A stretch of 64,000 nt of DNA from CAVRXZ01 sp963773035 (GCA_963773035.1 CAVYZX010000033.1:1-64000); one strand, 5' to 3'. Counted from the first letter of the stretch, positions 43,236-52,437 are shown. Notes: generated by a model from the sequence alone, not told the origin. A program made the numbers and translations.

Positions 43236-44185
43236 GCCAGCCTGGCACGGGTCGCACGCTCCGATCCAGCGCGACCGCGCGCCCCTCGAGTGTCATCGTC
43301 AACGCGATGAGCGTCGACGTCGAGGACTACTTCCAGGTATCGGCGTTCGAGAAAGCGGTCTCACGCGCCTCGTGGGATACCTTGCAGAGCCGTGTCGTCG
43401 GCAACACCGAGCGCTTGCTCGAACTGTTCGACCAAGCGGACGTTAAAGCCACCTTTTTCATCCTCGGATGGGTAGCCGACCGGCATCCCGCACTTGTGAA
43501 CAGGATCGCGTCAGCAGGTCATGAAGTAGCGTCCCACGGCTACCATCACCAACTCGTGTACGCTCTGACGCCACGACAGTTTCGTGAGGACGTCCGATCC
43601 GCAAAGGCTGCGCTCGAGAGCGCGACAGGATCATCGGTGGTCGGCTTTCGGGCGCCAAGCTTTTCCTTGGTGCCATCCGCTCTGTGGGCAATCGATATCC
43701 TGATTGAGGAAGGTCACCTGTACGACGCAAGCGTATTTCCGATCCGGCACGGTCGATACGGTAATCCGGACGCGCCTCGTCATATCCATAGCATCGAACG
43801 AACCGCCGGAACCCTGCTCGAAATGCCGCTGGCAACGGTCCGCATAGGTCGGATGAACTTTCCCGTTTCAGGCGGCGGATACTTTCGCCTCTTGCCATAC
43901 GCGTGGACGAGGTGGGGGATACGGCACATGAACCTCGTCGACCGACAGCCGGCATTGTTCTACGTCCACCCCTGGGAGATCGATCCGGATCAACCGCGCA
44001 TTCCCGTTGGATTTGCGACACGCCTCCGCCATTACACGGGCTTGAAGGCCACGTTTCGACGGCTGGCGACCTTGCTCAGCGAGTTTCGATTTGCTCCGGT
44101 CGCAGAGGTTTTGAACGTCATACCAACCCCAGTTGCGCGGCCGTTCGCCCATCGCCGACCGACACCGGTCGCCGCACAGACATGA
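43232..44185 (+). CDS. Exosortase-A-system-type polysaccharide deacetylase (DUF3473)
   Basis: A 317-residue NodB-type carbohydrate esterase. The first motif MSVDVEDYFQVSAFE has the catalytic Asp pair in the DVEDYFQV form seen only in the XrtA-associated group; others are ATFFILGWVADRHP, EVASHGYHHQL (metal His residues) and VGFRAPSFSL. The C-terminal DUF3473 part shows FPVSGGGYFRLLPY and YVHPWEIDPDQP. It would remove N-acetyl groups from the polymer. It overlaps its neighbours by 4 bp on both sides. Confidence 0.94.
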   Translation: MSQPGTGRTLRSSATARPSSVIVNAMSVDVEDYFQVSAFEKAVSRASWDTLQSRVVGNTERLLELFDQADVKATFFILGWVADRHPALVNRIASAGHEVASHGYHHQLVYALTPRQFREDVRSAKAALESATGSSVVGFRAPSFSLVPSALWAIDILIEEGHLYDASVFPIRHGRYGNPDAPRHIHSIERTAGTLLEMPLATVRIGRMNFPVSGGGYFRLLPYAWTRWGIRHMNLVDRQPALFYVHPWEIDPDQPRIPVGFATRLRHYTGLKATFRRLATLLSEFRFAPVAEVLNVIPTPVARPFAHRRPTPVAAQT

Positions 44186-45252
44186 CGTCAGCCGGCTTCG
44201 TTCCGGAGTTGCCCAGCGCAGGTCGCGCGGCGACGAGCGAGGTTCAGATTGCATCAGAAGACGACAGCTGCGGGTGGGATAGCTTTGCCGCTCGGCATCC
44301 TGACGCGACTGGGTATCATGTTTGGGCCTGGCGGCGGGTGTTCCAGCGGGCGTTTGGGCATGAATCCATTTATCTCATCGCGCGCGGCGCTCGAGGGATT
44401 GAGGGTATTCTTCCCCTCGTTCAAATCAACAGCCTGTTGTTCGGTCGGACACTCACATCGCTTCCTTTCCTGAACTACGGTGGCGTCGTCTCCGATTCAG
44501 ATTCCGTCGCCCGCGATCTCATCGACGCGGCGGTGACGATCGCTCGTGAGCGACGCTGTTGTCATGTCGAGCTTCGTCATAACAGCCAACGCTTCGCCCA
44601 CCTTCCGTGCCGGCAGCACAAGGTCGCGATGCGACTGAGGATTGAGCGCGATCTGTGGGAGCGTTTGGACCGCAAGGTCCGAAACCAGGTTCGGAAAGCC
44701 CAGAAGTCCGGGTTGGTCGTCGCATCGGGAGGCAGGGAGCTGCTGAACGACTTCTATGGCGTCTTCGCGCGTAACATGCGAGATCTGGGAACACCGGTCT
44801 ATTCCGCGCGTTTCTTCGAACAGATACTGGACGTATTCCCGAATCGCACGCGCCTCCATATCGTCAGGCTGCGCGGCAAACCTGTCGCGGGAGGACTCGT
44901 GTATCGGACCGACACGACGGTGGAGGTACCGTGGGCTTCGTCGATTCGTGAGCACAACTCTCTCTGTCCAAATCATTTGCTTTATTGGAATGTGATTGAG
45001 TCGGCAGCAAGCGATTGCCTGGTGATGGACTTCGGACGCTCCACGCCCTACGAAGGCACCTACAACTTCAAGAAACAATGGGGCGCGAAACCGCTGCCCT
45101 TGTATTGGGAGTATCCCCTGATCGCTGGAGACGCTCCGCCGGACGTAAGTCCTTCAAACCCAAAGTTTCGGCTCGCGGTCGCGCTCTGGAAGAAGCTTCC
45201 GCTCGCCGTTGCAACACACCTTGGCCCCAGAATTGTCCGGGCCATACCCTGA
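44182..45252 (+). CDS. FemAB-like (GNAT-fold) protein of the exosortase-type EPS locus
   Basis: A 356-residue protein of the XrtA-associated FemAB family. It has a double GNAT fold: TGYHVWAWRRVFQRAFGHES and GIEGILPLVQINSLLFGRTL in the first part, RKVRNQVRKAQKSGL at the junction, then LGTPVYSARFFEQI, GKPVAGGLVYRTDTTVEV and MDFGRSTPYEGTYNFKKQWG in the second. FemAB proteins add amino acids from aminoacyl-tRNA; the acceptor in these loci is unknown. ATG 44182 gives an ATGA overlap with the deacetylase; the longer open frame upstream is a shadow. Confidence 0.92.
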   Translation: MTSAGFVPELPSAGRAATSEVQIASEDDSCGWDSFAARHPDATGYHVWAWRRVFQRAFGHESIYLIARGARGIEGILPLVQINSLLFGRTLTSLPFLNYGGVVSDSDSVARDLIDAAVTIARERRCCHVELRHNSQRFAHLPCRQHKVAMRLRIERDLWERLDRKVRNQVRKAQKSGLVVASGGRELLNDFYGVFARNMRDLGTPVYSARFFEQILDVFPNRTRLHIVRLRGKPVAGGLVYRTDTTVEVPWASSIREHNSLCPNHLLYWNVIESAASDCLVMDFGRSTPYEGTYNFKKQWGAKPLPLYWEYPLIAGDAPPDVSPSNPKFRLAVALWKKLPLAVATHLGPRIVRAIP

Positions 45253-47902
45253 ACGACTCGATGCCAGCCGCGTTTCCAGCCGGCCGTCCGTGTCTCCCAT
45301 AAGCCAACAGCCCCAGGGCAACGGCGTTCCTTCGCTCGTTCTTCACGTCAGCCGTTTAGGCGGCGATTCTTCTTCGAGAAACAACGAGCCCTTTACGGTG
45401 GGAATCCCCTTTCCAAAAGGCCTTGTAACGGAAGCATCAAATTGGGTGATCGAAGACGCTCAAGGCGCGCCCTCCCCAGTGCAGATCCGGGTGCTGGAAC
45501 GATGGAGCGACCGCTCGATCCGATGGGCGCTGGTCGATTCCTGCGTGACGCGGCTCGGGGACGAGACGAGCGACCGTTTGCTGCTGCGTTTCGATCGCGC
45601 CGCCGTCCCGGGTCCGCCGCGCGGCCAGCAGTTGCTGACTATCGAGGAAGGCGGCTGCGTAAGAGTCGCAACGGGAACCGGCTCTTTCGTGGTATCACGC
45701 AGCACCCCCGTCCTGCTCCAGCAAGCCAGCTTTCACGATCAGCCGGTCCTCGACAGCGCTGCCTCCGAGTTTCGGCTGATCGACGCGAACGGACATCCAC
45801 GGACCATTGAGTGGCGTGCGCTGCGTGTCGAGGAAAAGGGAAGTCTGCGAGCTGTGGTCGTGGCCGATGGCGAAGCACAAGGTCCAACCGGTCCGCCACT
45901 GCAGCTCACTGCACGATGGCATTTTTTTGCCGGCCTCTCGGTCGCCCGCCTTCTGCTCGCGGTGAGGAATCCATCGCGCGCGGAACATCGCGGCGGGATC
46001 TGGGAGCTTGGTGACGCCGGATCGGCTCTGATCAAAGAGCTGTCACTGGTCTGGCGGCTGCCGGCTGCGAACTCTTCCGAACGGATCAAATTCTGGCTCG
46101 AACCGGGAGCCTCCCAAGCCGTCTGTGCCAGTGATCTCGAGGTCTACCAAGAGTCGAGCGGGGGAGAGCACTGGGCAAGCTCGAATCACGTCAACCGGCA
46201 AGGGGTCGTACCTGTTCGGTTCCGTGGCTACCGAGGAACCGCGGACGGTGTGCGGTTCGAGGGTGGCCGTGCATCACCAATCGTCGTTCTCGACGGCAGG
46301 CAGTTCAGCCTGGGTGTCGCTCTGCCATATTTCTGGCAGAACTGTCCTCGGGCGGTCGCGGCAGACCTTCAGTCATTGACCGTCTCGTTCTTTCCCGGTC
46401 AGTATCCCGACGCACATGAGCTGCAGGGCGGTGAGCAAAAGACGCATGAGTGCTGGTTGCTGTTCGGCTCGGACACCGTGACGGAGGCGCCACTGACTTG
46501 GTCCCGGTCCCGAGTCGTGGTGCATCCTGCTCCCGCGTGGTATGCGTTTGCAGGTGCGGTCCCTTATCTTGCACCGGCTGCGTTGGACACGGGCGACGGC
46601 TACCGGATTCTGGTCGCTACCGCCGTCGAGGGACCGGACAGTTTTGAAAGGAAGCGCGAGACTATCGACGAGTACGGCTGGCGTCATTTCGGCGACATCT
46701 ACGGCGACCATGAAGCGGTTTTCCGGGAGGGGCCAGCCCCGCTCGTATCCCACTACAACAACCAGTACGATGCCGTTGCCGGCCTCGCTTACCAATTCAT
46801 GAGGACCGGCGACTTACGCTGGTGGACCCTGTTTCAGGAACTCGCCACGCACGTCATCGACATCGATATCTACCACACCCAGGCAGACAAAGCGGCCTAC
46901 AACCAGGGGATGTTCTGGCACACCATCCACTATGTCGATGCCGGCAAATCGACACATCGCAGCTATCCGAGCGGGACGGTTGGTGGCGGCCCCTCATCGG
47001 AACACAACTACACCACGGGTCTCATGCTGCATTACCTCCTGACCGGAAGCAGCGCATCCCGCGAGGCCGTGCTCGGTCTTTCGCAGTTCGTCATCGACAT
47101 TGATGACGGAAGCAAAACCCCCTTTTCATGGCTCGATAAGGGATACACGGGGCTGGCGAGCGCATCGCGCACCCCGAGCTATCATGGGCCCGGCCGCGGC
47201 TCAGGAAATTCGTTGAACGCGCTGGTCGACGGTCATCGCGTCACAGGCGAGCGGCGGTTTCTAGATAAAGCCGAGCAGATCATTCGGCGATGCACTCATC
47301 CACGGCAGGAACTGAATGCGCTGACACTGCTGGACGCCGAAAACCGCTGGTTCTATACGATGTTCCTGCAAGCCCTCGGGAAATACCTCGACCATAAGAT
47401 CGGATTGGGCGAGCTGGACGCATTCTACGGTTACGCCCGCGCGGTTCTTCTTCATTACGCGCGCTGGATGGCGGCGCACGAGTACCCATATCTGGACAAG
47501 CCGGAGATCCTCGAGTTCCCGACCGAGACATGGGCCGCGCAGGATCTGCGAAAGAGTGAAGTCTTCGACCGGGCCGCGGCTTTTGCGGAGGGTGAAGAGC
47601 GGCCGCGTTTTCTCGAACGAGCCGAGTTTTTTTTCGATCATTCGATTGCTACTCTCCAAGCAATGCCGACACGCAGGCTGTGCCGTCCCGTGGTCTTGTT
47701 GCTCGGACTCGGCTTCATGCGCAACTTTGTCAGGCATTATGGCGTCATCGAAGCCCCGTCGCCACGCGAAGGCTGGGAACGCTGGCTGGTCGCTCAACCG
47801 TTTCTGCCACAGAAGCTGCGTGCAAAGCGTCGCGCGATGATCATCGCTGCCGCGGGTGTCGCGTTCGCGCTGCTCGTACTCACCTGGGTTGCACTTGGAT
47901 GA
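45209..47902 (+). CDS. PcRGLX/YetA-like (exo-rhamnogalacturonan-lyase-like) protein with C-terminal membrane anchor
   Basis: An ~897-residue protein. The N-terminal RIFT-barrel-like region has NEPFTVGIPFPKGLVTEASN and IRVLERWSDRSIRWALVDSC, matching the first PcRGLX domain. A central beta-rich segment (ARWHFFAGLSVARLLLAVRN) follows. A C-terminal alpha/alpha toroid has SHYNNQYDAVAGLAYQFMRT, AAYNQGMFWHTIHYVD, GPSSEHNYTTGLMLHYLL and LDAENRWFYTMFLQALGKYL. The last ~20 residues form a hydrophobic anchor (IIAAAGVAFALLVLTWVAL); no N-terminal signal peptide is apparent. Starts at 45209 (overlapping FemAB by 44 bp) or GTG 45290 are possible. Activity on the locus's own polymer is inference. Confidence 0.72.
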   Translation: MQHTLAPELSGPYPERLDASRVSSRPSVSPISQQPQGNGVPSLVLHVSRLGGDSSSRNNEPFTVGIPFPKGLVTEASNWVIEDAQGAPSPVQIRVLERWSDRSIRWALVDSCVTRLGDETSDRLLLRFDRAAVPGPPRGQQLLTIEEGGCVRVATGTGSFVVSRSTPVLLQQASFHDQPVLDSAASEFRLIDANGHPRTIEWRALRVEEKGSLRAVVVADGEAQGPTGPPLQLTARWHFFAGLSVARLLLAVRNPSRAEHRGGIWELGDAGSALIKELSLVWRLPAANSSERIKFWLEPGASQAVCASDLEVYQESSGGEHWASSNHVNRQGVVPVRFRGYRGTADGVRFEGGRASPIVVLDGRQFSLGVALPYFWQNCPRAVAADLQSLTVSFFPGQYPDAHELQGGEQKTHECWLLFGSDTVTEAPLTWSRSRVVVHPAPAWYAFAGAVPYLAPAALDTGDGYRILVATAVEGPDSFERKRETIDEYGWRHFGDIYGDHEAVFREGPAPLVSHYNNQYDAVAGLAYQFMRTGDLRWWTLFQELATHVIDIDIYHTQADKAAYNQGMFWHTIHYVDAGKSTHRSYPSGTVGGGPSSEHNYTTGLMLHYLLTGSSASREAVLGLSQFVIDIDDGSKTPFSWLDKGYTGLASASRTPSYHGPGRGSGNSLNALVDGHRVTGERRFLDKAEQIIRRCTHPRQELNALTLLDAENRWFYTMFLQALGKYLDHKIGLGELDAFYGYARAVLLHYARWMAAHEYPYLDKPEILEFPTETWAAQDLRKSEVFDRAAAFAEGEERPRFLERAEFFFDHSIATLQAMPTRRLCRPVVLLLGLGFMRNFVRHYGVIEAPSPREGWERWLVAQPFLPQKLRAKRRAMIIAAAGVAFALLVLTWVALG

Positions 47903-47918
47903 CTGAGTTGACTCGACA

Positions 47919-47959
47919 GTATTGCGATATCGTCGCGACCGTATTGCGATACCGTCACG
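47919..47959 (+). promoter_or_regulatory. Two-copy tandem repeat, candidate activator (enhancer) sites
   Basis: GTATTGCGATATCGTCGCG (47919-47937) and GTATTGCGATACCGTCACG (47941-47959) agree at 17 of 19 bases with a 22-bp period, two DNA turns. They lie about 125-165 bp upstream of the sigma-54-like promoter at 48084, the usual distance for an enhancer-binding protein. Confidence 0.5.
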
Positions 47960-48083
47960 CATTCTCGCTTCGACACAAGTTTGTAGGGTGAACGTACAGT
48001 TTGGAGTAACCCTTTCACTGATCAGCGACTTCGATTCAAGGCAGTTTCGGGAGGATTCGTGAATTTATCGACCTCCAACACGA

Positions 48084-48099
48084 CGGCACTTGAATTGCT
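48084..48099 (+). promoter_or_regulatory. Candidate sigma-54 promoter of the HYR/novel-domain gene
   Basis: CGGCACTTGAATTGCT carries GGCAC at -24 and TTGCT at -12 with 12-bp GG-to-GC spacing; only the first T of TGGCAC is replaced. Confidence 0.6.
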
Positions 48100-48219
48100 G
48101 AACCACGCCGCGCCGAAACAATCAGCATAGCGATACTGCGTCGTCGTGTTGGCTTTTGCCACCGACGTTGCGCATCTATCAACGACCCCAAACGCTTCCC
48201 CAGCGGATAGGGAGACAAC

Positions 48220-50532
48220 ATGCGCCGAGGCCTGTTCGTGTTGTGGTGTGCCCTTGTACTCGCGTTGCCGGTATCCGCCTTGGCGAGGCGCGGCTCCAAT
48301 CCACGGGTTTCCGGCGTGCGACCCGCGCCCGTCGCGCGCAGTGGGCCGCAACAGCTCCGGGTGAGCGGGCGGGGATTCAAGGCCGGACTCCGACCCTCAA
48401 CCGGTTCGGCGTCCTCGGTGACGAACACAGCCTTTACTTGGACAGTCACGCTCGCGAGTCCAGGCACCTCGCAGCTAAGCGTCAGCAACCCCGATGGCGA
48501 GACTTCAGATCCTTTTCCAATCGTGGTTGCCCCCAGCACGGAAGTCCAGACAGTGGCACCACCGACATTGGCATGCCCTGCGCCGGTTCAGTGGACTACG
48601 CCCGATGGAGCCTCGGACACGGTCAGGTATCCGGCGCCCGTGGTGTCGGGCGGCGCCCAGCCGGTAAGTACGACGTGTGTCCCAGCCTCTGGCTCACTCT
48701 TCCCAATCGGTCAAACGACGGTCTCGTGCACGGCAACTGACGCATTGAACCGAACCGCCACGTGTTCCTTTCCCGTAACGGTTCTTGCGCCGACTTCTGA
48801 AACTTCGCCCGTACCGCCGCCGACGATCAGCTGTCCGTTCAACCAGACCGCCTCGTCGCCGAACGGTGGCGGTGTTTCCGCGAGCTACCCGGCGCCGAAC
48901 GTGACAGGCGGAGTCGCTCCGGTATCGACCAGCTGCAGCCCGGCCTCCGGCTCCACGTTCTCCGTGGGGACGACCCCAGTCGCCTGCAGCGCAACCGATA
49001 GCCTCAAGAGAACGGCTGCCTGTCAATTCACGATGACGGTGCTTGGTTCAACCAATCAAGCTCCGACTCTTTCGCAATATCGCATCAGTGGAACGGCTCC
49101 GCTCGTCGGCGCCAGCTCGCCCTATGCGGGCAACGCGACGTTTTCGGATGGCTCGAGTCGCACGATCGATCCGAGCCAGGCGACGTGGAATTCGTCGAAT
49201 CCCGGGATCGCCAGGTGGGCGGCGCCCGGACAGCTGCAGGGTGTTGCGGCAGGCACGGCAACAATCACTTCTGTCTACAGTGGCATGACGGCCTCACAGA
49301 GCGTCACCGTCACAGCAGCGTCAACAACTCCTGCACCGGGGCCGCCGGTCTCGAGCGGCAAGACGTTGCTCTCTCAGAACGACCTGACCTTCCTGGGCGG
49401 ATTCCAGATTCCCAGTCCCGATCCGTGCGGTGGGGATACGTCGTGGGGACGCGGCATGACGATCCGGAATGGCAAGATCCTGATCAACAGCGTCGGGATG
49501 GACATCTCCGAGTGGACGATCCCGACGACGTTCGGTCAGACGAATTCGACGTTTCCTAATGCTATTGCGGTGCGCTGCTGGGGCGGAGCGACGTTCGCCC
49601 GACGCTACACCGTGCAATATGGCATGGGGTCTGGTTTTGTCCAGGGGATCTACTGGGATTCGATTGATCAGCGGCTGTATTACGGATACGGCGACACCTA
49701 CAAAGCCAACACGAATCCCGATCCCTCGATCGGCTACGAGACAATGAATGACACGACCGGACAGACGACCTCGGTCGATGCCTGGCAAGTGGGCGATAAC
49801 TCGAAAATGACGATGGGCGGCGTCTTTGCGATTCCCGATTGGTGGAGCGCGCAGCATGCGCCGGGCCGACGCCTGGCGGCGGGGTTTGGCGGCTATCAGT
49901 CGATTGTCGCGCAGGGGCCGGCCTCGATGGGCCTCGCGCTCTTCGCCTTCAATCCGAGTGACCTCGCCTCGACGCCCTCGCACGGCAAAGTGCCCTCGTC
50001 CACGATGGTGATGTACCCCTACTCACAGGGCTGCTCGGCGCGGATGCAACGCGACACGAACTACAACACCGAGTTTGATAACTGTAATCCTGTAAATGGA
50101 ATCGGATTTCACACGTGGGTCGATAACATGCCGCAGAGTGCGACCTGGATTGACACGCCAACCAAGACGGGCATCCTGGTTGTGCACATCGAGGGCAACG
50201 GGCGACTCTGGTATCAGACCTCCACAGGGCATGCGGAACGCGGATCGCATTGGATGCGCGTCTATCATCCCGACGATCTCGCAGACGTCGTCCATGGCGT
50301 CAAGCAGCCGTGGGAAATCCAGCCGAGGCTGAACTGGCCGGTCCAGTTCCCGGCCCAGTTCACCTATCCTTTGCCCGGCTGGCAAGACGAGCCGACCTAT
50401 ATGGTGACGGGAGTGGTCTACGACTCGACAACGCAGAAACTCTATGTGGCCGTCCGATTTGCGGTAGGGCCTGGCGTGAATCAGCTCACGTCGAGCAATA
50501 GGACAGCAGTCTACGTATTCCAAGTCTCCTGA
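48220..50532 (+). CDS. Large secreted protein: IPT/TIG-like, two HYR, Big_2-like, and an uncharacterised C-terminal domain
   Basis: A 770-residue exported protein (signal peptide LFVLWCALVLALPVSALA). Residues ~25-105 look like an IPT/TIG sandwich (GPQQLRVSGRGFKAGL). Two HYR-like repeats follow, ~107-190 and ~199-275, each with 'PVSTTCVPASGSLFPIGQTT'-type sequence and SCTATDALNRTATCSF or its variant. A Big_2-like domain (~280-367) has ATWNSSNPGIARW and GVAAGTATITSVYSG. After a Pro-rich linker, residues ~380-770 form a domain I cannot assign, with YGDTYKANTNPDPSIGY, GDNSKMTMGG, GFGGYQSIVA, IEGNGRLWY, TGHAERGSHW and WQDEPTYMVTG. The same domain forms the protein at 56089. It has no sortase or PEP-CTERM tail. 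The Ig-type modules suggest a surface or matrix protein. Confidence 0.8.
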   Translation: MRRGLFVLWCALVLALPVSALARRGSNPRVSGVRPAPVARSGPQQLRVSGRGFKAGLRPSTGSASSVTNTAFTWTVTLASPGTSQLSVSNPDGETSDPFPIVVAPSTEVQTVAPPTLACPAPVQWTTPDGASDTVRYPAPVVSGGAQPVSTTCVPASGSLFPIGQTTVSCTATDALNRTATCSFPVTVLAPTSETSPVPPPTISCPFNQTASSPNGGGVSASYPAPNVTGGVAPVSTSCSPASGSTFSVGTTPVACSATDSLKRTAACQFTMTVLGSTNQAPTLSQYRISGTAPLVGASSPYAGNATFSDGSSRTIDPSQATWNSSNPGIARWAAPGQLQGVAAGTATITSVYSGMTASQSVTVTAASTTPAPGPPVSSGKTLLSQNDLTFLGGFQIPSPDPCGGDTSWGRGMTIRNGKILINSVGMDISEWTIPTTFGQTNSTFPNAIAVRCWGGATFARRYTVQYGMGSGFVQGIYWDSIDQRLYYGYGDTYKANTNPDPSIGYETMNDTTGQTTSVDAWQVGDNSKMTMGGVFAIPDWWSAQHAPGRRLAAGFGGYQSIVAQGPASMGLALFAFNPSDLASTPSHGKVPSSTMVMYPYSQGCSARMQRDTNYNTEFDNCNPVNGIGFHTWVDNMPQSATWIDTPTKTGILVVHIEGNGRLWYQTSTGHAERGSHWMRVYHPDDLADVVHGVKQPWEIQPRLNWPVQFPAQFTYPLPGWQDEPTYMVTGVVYDSTTQKLYVAVRFAVGPGVNQLTSSNRTAVYVFQVS

Positions 50533-50539
50533 TTGTGGT

Positions 50540-50583
50540 CGGGCGCGTGTCCGGGTCTGTGTCCGGCGACTCACACGCGCCCG
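50540..50583. terminator. Bidirectional hairpin between convergent genes
   Basis: CGGGCGCGTGT (50540-50550) is perfectly complementary to ACACGCGCCCG (50573-50583). It lies between the stops of the plus-strand HYR gene (50532) and the minus-strand acyltransferase (50630). It has no T-run but a very stable 11-bp GC stem. Confidence 0.6.
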
Positions 50584-50629
50584 CTCTGCGATTCGGCGGT
50601 ACAACACGAAGGCACTCTCGACACGCTGT

Positions 50630-51250
50630 TTAGAGGACGCCACGCGCGGTCACGGTGCCCTGGGGTTCGCCTACCCGTAGCTTGATCACGCGGGCTGGAA
50701 CACCTGCCGCCACGACGCTGTCCGGAATCGGCTTGGTGACCACCGATCCCGCACCGATCACACAGTTGCGCCCGACGTCGGCGAGGATCACCGAGGCGCT
50801 GCCAACCCAGGTGCCGGCTCCAATTCGCACGAGGCTGATCTCGCCGGTTTGTTCGCGGATTGGCAGGTCCACGTCGGCCGTACCATGAATGTGGCCTCCA
50901 CTCGGCACGTGGACGCCGGCGGCGAGGAGAACATCCGCTTCAAGATGGACGAGACCGAGGCAACACCCGGGACCGACGTAAACCCGTTCGTCGATGACAG
51001 CGTCCGCCTTCGACAACACCGTTCCGAAGCAGATCGTGGAAGTCGGGTCGCAGCGGCGAATTGCGCGAGCAAGAAATGCGCGCCGCAGATACTCGCCGCG
51101 CAAGCCGGGAGTTGAGGCCAGTCCCTGCGTCGCAGCCTCGAGGGCGCGATCTTTTCCGACGAACACCGACGACAGCCGAAACAGCAGAACTCGCGGAAGT
51201 ACGGCTGCCGCAGCGACGCTGCGCGCGATCTGCTTCAGCGCGTCGCGCAT
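50630..51250 (-). CDS. Left-handed beta-helix (hexapeptide) acyltransferase
   Basis: A 206-residue O-acetyltransferase-type protein. After a helical N-terminus, hexapeptide repeats run from ~75 to 190: STICFGTVLSKADAVIDERV, YVGPGCCLGLVHLEADVLLA, then VRIGAGTWVGSASVILADVG and RNCVIGAGSVVTKPIPDSVV. This is the serine/maltose acetyltransferase fold; in a glycan locus it most likely O-acetylates a sugar. It is the last gene of a five-gene operon and overlaps the preceding glycosyltransferase by 16 bp. Confidence 0.88.
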   Translation of the reverse strand: MRDALKQIARSVAAAAVLPRVLLFRLSSVFVGKDRALEAATQGLASTPGLRGEYLRRAFLARAIRRCDPTSTICFGTVLSKADAVIDERVYVGPGCCLGLVHLEADVLLAAGVHVPSGGHIHGTADVDLPIREQTGEISLVRIGAGTWVGSASVILADVGRNCVIGAGSVVTKPIPDSVVAAGVPARVIKLRVGEPQGTVTARGVL

Positions 51251-52437
51251 ACCTCAGGGCCCCTCATGGCCCGGGCATCACCGGATCGTGAAAATTCAGC
51301 GGCAAGTTCATCGTAGATGCGCTCCACCTTACGTGTGCGGGCATCGAACGACAAATCCGCCTCGACCCGCTTCCGGGCTGCCGCCACGCGGCGAGCTCCG
51401 GCCGCCTTGTCGGTCAGCGCAACTCTCATGGCGTCGGTCAGAGCCTGCTCGTCGTTGGGGGGCACAATCAGCGCATCGACACCGTCTCTGGCAAGCTCTG
51501 TCGTTCCACCGACGTTCGTCGCCACGATTGGCGTTTCGAGCGCCATCGCTTCCAACACGGCGTTTGGAGTGCCCTCGTATGTGGAGGCTTGAACGAACAG
51601 GTCCAAAGCGAGGTGTATAGGGCGCACATCGTCAACATGCCCGACCAGCTGGCACCGATCCGCCAGCTTCAACGCCGCGATTTCCTGTTCCAGTGCCATT
51701 CTCAGACTGCCTTCCCCTGCAATGACGAGCTTCGCCTCGCGAATCTCCCGGGAAATGCGGGCGAAAGCGCGGATCAGCGTGGCGAACCCCTTCTGTGGTT
51801 CCAGACGACCAACTGCGCCGATGGCAACGTCATGGGATCCGAGGCCAAATCGTGTTCTCGCCGAATCTCGTTGGCTGCGATTGCGAGTAAACGCGACGGG
51901 ATCGATTCCGTTCAGCACAACCATGACACGGTCAGGTTTCGCACCGGCATCCACCAATGCCGCTCGGATCTCGGAAGACACAGCGATGACTCGGGGAAAG
52001 CGGACGAGCAGGCAGCGGTCGGCCGGGTAGTAGATCGAGCGCTCACGCCAGGAATGCCCGGTCCAGCCGTGCGCCGTTGCCAAGGGGATGACGGCTTCGT
52101 ATCTGGCGAGCAGCAGCGCCAGAAGGTCAGTCTTGTACTCGTGAGCGTGGACGATGTCGATGTGGCGCTCACGAACGATCGTTCTGAGTTGAGGCCAGAT
52201 GCGATGGTCGAACGAGTGTCGTTCACCCACTTCGATATAGTCGATTCCAAGAGCCCGAGCACGGGCGTCGATGTGAAAGGTCAGGTCCCGCCTGTCTCTG
52301 ATGTAGCAGACCGTGATCGCGTACTTGGCCGGGTCCGACCGTTCGGCGCCAGACAGAATGGTCTTTTCCGGCCCCCCTCCGGTGCCACGCACGGTCCGCA
52401 GCTCGAGTACGCGAATCGGCGCGGCGGTTGCGGTCAT
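51235..52437 (-). CDS. Glycosyltransferase family 4 (GT-B)
   Basis: A 400-residue retaining-type glycosyltransferase. The N-terminal acceptor domain has IRVLELRTVRGTGGGPEKTI and DIVHAHEYKTDLLALLLARY. The C-terminal donor domain has AIGAVGRLEPQKGFATLIRA, KLVIAGEGSLRMALE, and the EX7E-type ASTYEGTPNAVLEAMALETP followed by VATNVGGTTELARDG. ATG 52437 gives an ATGA overlap with the upstream family 2 gene; the frame open beyond that is a shadow. Donor and acceptor sugars are unknown. Confidence 0.92.
   Translation of the reverse strand: MTATAAPIRVLELRTVRGTGGGPEKTILSGAERSDPAKYAITVCYIRDRRDLTFHIDARARALGIDYIEVGERHSFDHRIWPQLRTIVRERHIDIVHAHEYKTDLLALLLARYEAVIPLATAHGWTGHSWRERSIYYPADRCLLVRFPRVIAVSSEIRAALVDAGAKPDRVMVVLNGIDPVAFTRNRSQRDSARTRFGLGSHDVAIGAVGRLEPQKGFATLIRAFARISREIREAKLVIAGEGSLRMALEQEIAALKLADRCQLVGHVDDVRPIHLALDLFVQASTYEGTPNAVLEAMALETPIVATNVGGTTELARDGVDALIVPPNDEQALTDAMRVALTDKAAGARRVAAARKRVEADLSFDARTRKVERIYDELAAEFSRSGDARAMRGPEVCATR

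Larger units (their letters stand above)
47903..48219. other. Regulatory intergenic region before the HYR/novel-domain protein gene
   Basis: 317 bp with no gene. It contains a two-copy tandem repeat at 47919-47959, a sigma-54-like promoter at 48084-48099, and an ~110-nt leader ending in a GGGAG ribosome-binding site before ATG 48220. Confidence 0.65.
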
